Source: Bacteroidota bacterium (GTDB lineage Bacteria > Bacteroidota > Bacteroidia > Chitinophagales > Chitinophagaceae). From it: a stretch of 64,000 nt of DNA. Shown here piece after piece: positions 59,392 to 64,000 of the stretch. The notes below the pieces were generated by a model. It ran no database searches. It saw only the letters and a list, made by a program, of their open reading frames with translations, and was not told the origin of the DNA. The stretch covers positions 62,001 to 126,000 of the forward strand of contig JAEZGS010000026.1 of assembly GCA_023437225.1 (NCBI GenBank). Reading direction: 5' to 3'. Made by a program: the position numbers and the translations under genes. The stretch's first letter is position 1. The number at the start of each line of letters is the position of its first letter.

Positions 59392-61509
59392 CGATACCGA
59401 CGCTCCATTATCGATCACATTGCCTGGCGATACAAAGTGGAGCTTCCCTTCTTTATCTTCTGCCATTAGTATCATGCCATTGCTCTCAATACCGCGCATC
59501 TTACGCGGTGCAAGATTGGCAACAACCACAACTTGTTTGTAAAGGATCTCTTCCGGTTTGAAGTGCAGTGCGATGCCTGAAACAATTGTTCTTGTCTCAA
59601 ATCCAAGGTCTATCTGAAGCTTCAACAGCTTGTCTGCCTTTTCAACTTTTTCTGCGCTGACAATGGTTCCAACTTTGAGATCAAGTTTTGCGAAGTCGTC
59701 ATATTGAATGGTGTCCTTCACAACGGGTGCCTCTGCCTCCGCAACCGGTGCTGTATTCGGCGTTGATGCTGTTGCTGTCGCGACTTTCGTTAACCCACTC
59801 TTTAATTTTTGCACCTGCGCTTCGATCTCTGCATCTTCAATCTTTCTGAATAAAAGTTCCGGCGCACGCAATGTATAACCAACACTCAACAGTTTTATCT
59901 TACCCGCATTTTGCCAGTCAAGCATCTTCTCTACCACCTTCATCATATGAAGCATCTTCTTAGCTGTTGTGGGAAGGAATGGATTGATGAGGATCGCGAG
60001 ATTGGCTGTTAACTGGAGACAGAGATGCAAACAATTATCGATCTGTTGTTGCAATCGCTGTTTTTCCTCAACAGGCAGATCAGCGTTCTTTTCCATTGCC
60101 GATGCCTTTTTCCAGGGTTCCTTATCCTGCATGTATTTATTGCCCTTGCGCGCGAGATCGATCACTTCAAACAGTGCATCACGGAACTTGTAATTCTCGA
60201 GCGACTGTTCCACCTTATTTTTTGCTTCCGCGATGTCATTGATGATCGCATTGTCGGTATCGTCAAGTATGTCTTTATGGAGGGGTGGCACTTTCCCGCC
60301 GCATAATTTGTGCATCAATACAAAAGCCCGATTCACAAAATTTCCAAAGATCGCAACAAGCTCACTATTGTTTTTGTCCTGGAAATCCTTCCAGGTAAAA
60401 TCGTTGTCTTTTGTTTCCGGTGCATTACTGCAGAGCACGTATCTCAATACATCCTGTAGGCCGGGGAAATCCTTTAAGTAATCATGAACCCACACTGCCC
60501 AGTTGCGACTGGTAGAAACTTTGTCTCCTTCAATATTCAAAAATTCATTCGCGGGTACATTGTCTGGCAATACAAAGTTGCCATGGGCTTTTAACATGGC
60601 AGGGAAGATGATGCAGTGAAACACAATGTTATCTTTCCCGATAAAATGAACCAGCTTGGTATCTTCCTTACACCAGTAATCAGCCCAGTTTTCTGTAAGT
60701 TCTTTTGTTGCACTGATATATCCGATAGGTGCATCAAACCAGACATATAATACCTTTCCTTCAGCTTCCGGAAGCGGAACCTTTACACCCCAGTTGCTAT
60801 CGCGTGTCATAGCCCTGCTCTGCAAGCCATTATCCAGCCAGCTTTTACACTGACCATATACATTGTTCTTCCATTCCTTATGTCCCTCAATGATCCATTC
60901 TTTAAGCCATGGTTCGTAATTCTGTAATGGAAAGTACCAGTGCCGGGTTTTTTTCTTTACAGGCACGGCATCAGACAATGCGGATCTTGGATTAATGAGC
61001 TGCTCAGGACTTAATGACGAACCGCATTTTTCACACTGATCGCCATACGCATTGGTGTTGCTGCAGACGGGACAGGTGCCGGTGATGTATCGGTCTGCCA
61101 GGAATACATTCGCTTTCTCATCGAAATATTGTTCTGTTTCTCTTTCTTCAAACAAACCTTTATCATACAGGTTCCTGAAGAAGTCTGCTGATGTTTCGTG
61201 GTGTATCTTGTTGGATGTACGCGAGTAAATATCGAACGAGATGCCCATTTGCTCAAAGCTTTCGCGAATCAGGTTGTGGTATTTATCTACAACTTCCTGC
61301 GGGGTGATACCTTCTTTCATCGCACGAATCGTAATGGGCACCCCATGTTCATCGCTTCCACATACATAGAGCACATCTCTTTTCTGGGCACGCTGATATC
61401 GCACATAAATATCCGAAGGCAGGTAACAGCCTGCAAGATGACCGATATGAACCGGGCCATTTGCATAAGGAAGTGCCGATGTAACAAGGATCCTGTTGTA
61501 CTTACTCAT
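59389..61509 (-). CDS. metG: Methionyl-tRNA synthetase with C-terminal tRNA-binding domain
   Basis: The 706-residue class I synthetase has HIGH at 21-24, a zinc knuckle (CPVCSNTNAYGDQCEKCG), and a KMSKS-equivalent KVSTS in EGDKVSTSRNW. An Ala/Pro-rich linker leads to an OB-fold tRNA-binding domain (about 600-706, DDFAKLDLKVGTIVSAEKVEK). It charges tRNA-Met. It is divergent from the LD-carboxypeptidase gene with a 42-bp gap. Confidence 0.97.
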   Translation of the reverse strand: MSKYNRILVTSALPYANGPVHIGHLAGCYLPSDIYVRYQRAQKRDVLYVCGSDEHGVPITIRAMKEGITPQEVVDKYHNLIRESFEQMGISFDIYSRTSNKIHHETSADFFRNLYDKGLFEERETEQYFDEKANVFLADRYITGTCPVCSNTNAYGDQCEKCGSSLSPEQLINPRSALSDAVPVKKKTRHWYFPLQNYEPWLKEWIIEGHKEWKNNVYGQCKSWLDNGLQSRAMTRDSNWGVKVPLPEAEGKVLYVWFDAPIGYISATKELTENWADYWCKEDTKLVHFIGKDNIVFHCIIFPAMLKAHGNFVLPDNVPANEFLNIEGDKVSTSRNWAVWVHDYLKDFPGLQDVLRYVLCSNAPETKDNDFTWKDFQDKNNSELVAIFGNFVNRAFVLMHKLCGGKVPPLHKDILDDTDNAIINDIAEAKNKVEQSLENYKFRDALFEVIDLARKGNKYMQDKEPWKKASAMEKNADLPVEEKQRLQQQIDNCLHLCLQLTANLAILINPFLPTTAKKMLHMMKVVEKMLDWQNAGKIKLLSVGYTLRAPELLFRKIEDAEIEAQVQKLKSGLTKVATATASTPNTAPVAEAEAPVVKDTIQYDDFAKLDLKVGTIVSAEKVEKADKLLKLQIDLGFETRTIVSGIALHFKPEEILYKQVVVVANLAPRKMRGIESNGMILMAEDKEGKLHFVSPGNVIDNGASVS

Positions 61510-61551
61510 AAGGCTGCAAAACTAACGAGGAATCGTTTGTATTTTGCAAAC

Positions 61552-62460
61552 ATGTCAAAAATACCTCGCTATCTAAGGCCTGGAGATACCATCGGAATTG
61601 TTTGTCCTGCCGGTTTTATGGAGCTTACGGATGTTATGCCCTGTATTGAAACACTTCAAAGCTGGGGTTTCCGCGTAAAAATTGGTGACACTGTAGGGCG
61701 TGAAACGGGTAATTATTTTTCAGGTAGCGATGAAGAACGATTAATCGATTTTCAACGAATGATTGATGACGATGAAGTATCGGCGATTCTCTGCGCACGC
61801 GGTGGGTACGGTATTTCGAGGATCATTGATCGCGTTGACTTTACCCGGTTCAAAAAATCACCACGCTGGATAATTGGATATAGTGACGTCACAGTGCTTC
61901 ATGCACATCTGTTAGCACGATACAATATCTGCTCACTTCATGCACCGATGGCCGCCGCTTTCAAAGACGGGCTGGAAGGCAATCCGTACCTGCAGTCATG
62001 GAAGGATTTGGTTGAAGGCCATCCTATGTTATATTCCGTGGCCTCGCATCCTTATAACAGGTACGGACGGGCTAAAGGAAAACTTGTCGGCGGAAATCTT
62101 ACATTGATCGCCCATCTTATCGGTTCAAAATCTGAGATCGATACAAAAGGACGAATACTGTTTATTGAAGATATTGGTGAATATGTTTACAATGTGGATC
62201 GCATGATGATCCAGTTGAAAAGAGCAGGAAAGCTCGAAAACTTAGCAGGACTTGTTGTTGGAGGATTTACTGATATGAAAGATACTTCAAGGCCTCACGG
62301 ATCAACAGCTGAACAGGTTATCCGCGACGCGGTTTCAGAATATGATTACCCGGTTTGTTTCAATTTCCCGGTAAGCCATGGAAAAGAAAATTATCCCATC
62401 AAGATTGGCATTAATGGCAAACTCAGGGTAGGCGCGGACCGGGTCATTCTTGAAGAATAA
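61552..62460 (+). CDS. LD-carboxypeptidase, peptidase S66 family
   Basis: From the ATG at 61552 the product is 302 residues. LRPGDTIGIVCPAGF starts the fold, the nucleophile Ser111 lies in GYSDVT, and Glu and His ligands follow in FIEDIGEYVYN and PVSHGKENYP. The family releases D-Ala from murein tetrapeptides during peptidoglycan recycling or cleaves related substrates. The longer ORF overlaps metG and was discarded. A stem-loop separates it from the convergent katA. Confidence 0.93.
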   Translation: MSKIPRYLRPGDTIGIVCPAGFMELTDVMPCIETLQSWGFRVKIGDTVGRETGNYFSGSDEERLIDFQRMIDDDEVSAILCARGGYGISRIIDRVDFTRFKKSPRWIIGYSDVTVLHAHLLARYNICSLHAPMAAAFKDGLEGNPYLQSWKDLVEGHPMLYSVASHPYNRYGRAKGKLVGGNLTLIAHLIGSKSEIDTKGRILFIEDIGEYVYNVDRMMIQLKRAGKLENLAGLVVGGFTDMKDTSRPHGSTAEQVIRDAVSEYDYPVCFNFPVSHGKENYPIKIGINGKLRVGADRVILEE

Positions 62461-62490
62461 CCGGCCGGACCGTTATTTTAGTCCGACCGG
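62461..62490 (-). terminator. Stem-loop between LD-carboxypeptidase and katA genes
   Basis: CCGGCCGGAC and GTCCGACCGG pair with one exception, which is a G-U wobble only in minus-strand RNA, so it probably serves katA (12 bp past its stop). The loop is 10 nt and only a weak T run follows. Confidence 0.45.
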
Positions 62491-62502
62491 GTTGCTAAGA
62501 AT

Positions 62503-64000
62503 CTAGGCCTTACTTGGTTCTTCACTAGTCTTATGTGCGATGATGCTCGCATTCGTCAAATCCACGCCAAGCGCGGCTGCGATTGCCATTCCCAGTCCAA
62601 CGTCTGCACGGAAGAAATGGCATAATTGCCGGTTAATTATTTCTGCCCTTTTCGGTCCGGAGATTCCCTGCATAGAGCTCACAATATTGTGAACAAGCGC
62701 TTTACGATCCTGTTCATTCAATACTTTTCGGTAAAATATGCCGGGTTGTGAATAGTGATCGTTTTCTCCCTCCGCATTGCGATCATAATTGTCTGCAATC
62801 ATTGAATCAAACACCATTGCAGCCGTTTTGTATGATGAATCGGGTTTTACATTGTCAAAGCTGTTCGGAAAATAATTTGGTGCACTGCCGCCGTTGCCGT
62901 CTAGTCTCATTGCGCCATCACGCTCATAATTATTGACAGCGAACGGACATCTGTTCACAGGTAGTTGCTCATAGTTTGATCCCAGCCTGTAGCGATGCGC
63001 ATCCGGATATGAAAGAATTCTGCCCTGCAACATTTTGTCGGGCGAATAGGAGATCCCATCTACAACATGAGCGGGGGCGAATGCAGATTGTTCAACATCC
63101 GCAAAGTAATTGTCGGGAATCCGATTCAGTTCGAGTTCGCCTACTTCTATTAACGGGAAATCTGCATGGGGCCACACTTTCGTGAGATCAAACGGATTCA
63201 CAGGGTAGGTTTTCGCCTGCTCTTCGGTCATTACCTGGATCTTGAGCGTCCATTTTGGATATTCACCCCGGTCGATCGCCTCAACAAGGTCACGCTGTGC
63301 ATAGTCAGCATCTTCGCCTTTCATGCGTGTTGCTTCTTCATTGTTGAAATTCCGGATGCCTTGCTGCGATTTAAAATGAAACTTTACCCACACGCGTTCG
63401 TTGTTCGAATTATACATACTAAAGGTATGACTTCCAAAACCATGCATGAAGCGGTAACCTACAGGTGTGCCACGATCCGTCATGAGAAACATAACCTGGT
63501 GCAGGCTTTCAGGATTAAGGCTCCAAAAATCCCACATCATCGTTGCACTCTTTGTGTTGGTACGAGGTTCTCTTTTTTGAGTATGTATGAAGTCGCTGAA
63601 TTTCTTAGGGTCTTTGATAAAAAATATCGGCGTATTGTTTCCTACCAGGTCCCAGTTGCCGTCTTCAGTATAAAATTTAATTGCAAAACCGCGTGGATCT
63701 CTCTCAGTGTCTGCAGATCCTTTCTCACCACCCACAGTAGAGAATCTTAAGAAAACAGGTGTTTTTTTACCTATGGCATTAAAGATTTTCGCACGCGTGT
63801 ATTTTGTAATGTCGTTGGTGACTGTAAATGTTCCATAGGCACCGGTTCCTTTCGCGTGAACAACCCTTTCTGGTATTCTTTCACGGTTGAAGTGAGCCAT
63901 TTTCTCATGTAAGATAAAATCCTGAAGCAGGAGCGGACCACGTGGTCCCACACTCATGGAATCTTCATTATAGTAATAAGGAATTCCTGAAGCGGTAGTT
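62503..64000 (-). CDS. katA: Catalase, clade 3, N-terminus cut by window edge
   Basis: This heme catalase has the active-site His in ERVVHAKGTGAYG, Asn in DLVGNNTPIFF, and the proximal Tyr in RYRLGSNYEQLP. It continues in frame past the ATG at 63957 to the window edge. The upstream codons read TTASGIPYYYNEDS, the usual N-terminal sequence of these catalases, so the true start is just outside. It breaks down hydrogen peroxide in the cytoplasm. Confidence 0.96.
   Translation of the reverse strand, partial: TTASGIPYYYNEDSMSVGPRGPLLLQDFILHEKMAHFNRERIPERVVHAKGTGAYGTFTVTNDITKYTRAKIFNAIGKKTPVFLRFSTVGGEKGSADTERDPRGFAIKFYTEDGNWDLVGNNTPIFFIKDPKKFSDFIHTQKREPRTNTKSATMMWDFWSLNPESLHQVMFLMTDRGTPVGYRFMHGFGSHTFSMYNSNNERVWVKFHFKSQQGIRNFNNEEATRMKGEDADYAQRDLVEAIDRGEYPKWTLKIQVMTEEQAKTYPVNPFDLTKVWPHADFPLIEVGELELNRIPDNYFADVEQSAFAPAHVVDGISYSPDKMLQGRILSYPDAHRYRLGSNYEQLPVNRCPFAVNNYERDGAMRLDGNGGSAPNYFPNSFDNVKPDSSYKTAAMVFDSMIADNYDRNAEGENDHYSQPGIFYRKVLNEQDRKALVHNIVSSMQGISGPKRAEIINRQLCHFFRADVGLGMAIAAALGVDLTNASIIAHKTSEEPSKA

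Noticed and set aside
63955..63957. ATG of the catalase ORF as true start
   Set aside because: In-frame codons upstream continue to the window edge and encode the typical catalase N-terminus, so the gene is truncated by the edge.

Overview
The window is a gene-dense chromosomal segment of a Bacteroidota bacterium, most likely Chitinophagales/Chitinophagaceae-like. The evidence is a PorT-type type IX secretion (T9SS) component directly after ubiE, T9SS C-terminal sorting domains, a split atpD-atpC pair, Bacteroidota-style promoters (TTTG ... TAnnTTTG), almost no Shine-Dalgarno sequences, and a complete dcw division/cell-wall cluster whose MurE carries the meso-diaminopimelate DNPR signature. 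I see no rRNA, tRNA, insertion sequence, prophage or CRISPR array. No stretch longer than about 250 bp lacks a gene. Both window edges cut genes: yifB/comM at the left (C-terminus missing) and katA at the right (first residues missing).

Layout. 1-8.3 kb: partial yifB, four unrecognised envelope genes, an M1 aminopeptidase overlapping a MutS-domain ATPase gene, and pyrC. 8.3-14.8 kb: a Wzi/RemB-like outer-membrane barrel, porT-ubiE, engB, a DUF458 protein, and a secreted T9SS-sorted metalloprotease with a small exported partner. 14.8-19.6 kb: a CoA-binding protein and a tightly overlapping operon of UbiA prenyltransferase, type III polyketide synthase, methyltransferase and FAD oxidoreductase, preceded by a 57-residue lipoprotein and an orphan T9SS sorting domain. 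19.7-28.2 kb (minus strand): pdhC, dnaX, a GNAT-like protein, an unknown membrane protein and an S9 peptidase. 28.3-36.2 kb: atpD-atpC, an MFS transporter, a YqgE/AlgH protein, a sensor kinase overlapping a polytopic membrane protein, and queA. 36.4-53.0 kb: mraZ-rsmH-ftsL-ftsI-murE-mraY-murD-ftsW-murG-murC-ftsQ-ftsA-ftsZ, closed by an intrinsic terminator. 53.2-64 kb: an SDR epimerase, an ABC transporter pair, a DUF1080 lipoprotein, a fadN-type beta-oxidation fusion, metG, an LD-carboxypeptidase and katA.

The main leads beyond ordinary annotation are these. The type III PKS/UbiA operon probably makes an undescribed prenylated or methylated phenolic lipid or quinone. A run of nine A in dnaX sits exactly at the end of the clamp-loader core, with stops close by in both other frames, which predicts a slippage-made short gamma form. 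A family of non-coding spacers is phased in degenerate 7-bp units; two of them share 33 identical bases that include the stop codons of unrelated genes. A 10-bp-spaced TGNNN array over the mraZ promoter looks like the MraZ operator. A 14-bp RNA stem-loop lies between rsmH and ftsL. A palindrome sits on the fadN promoter.
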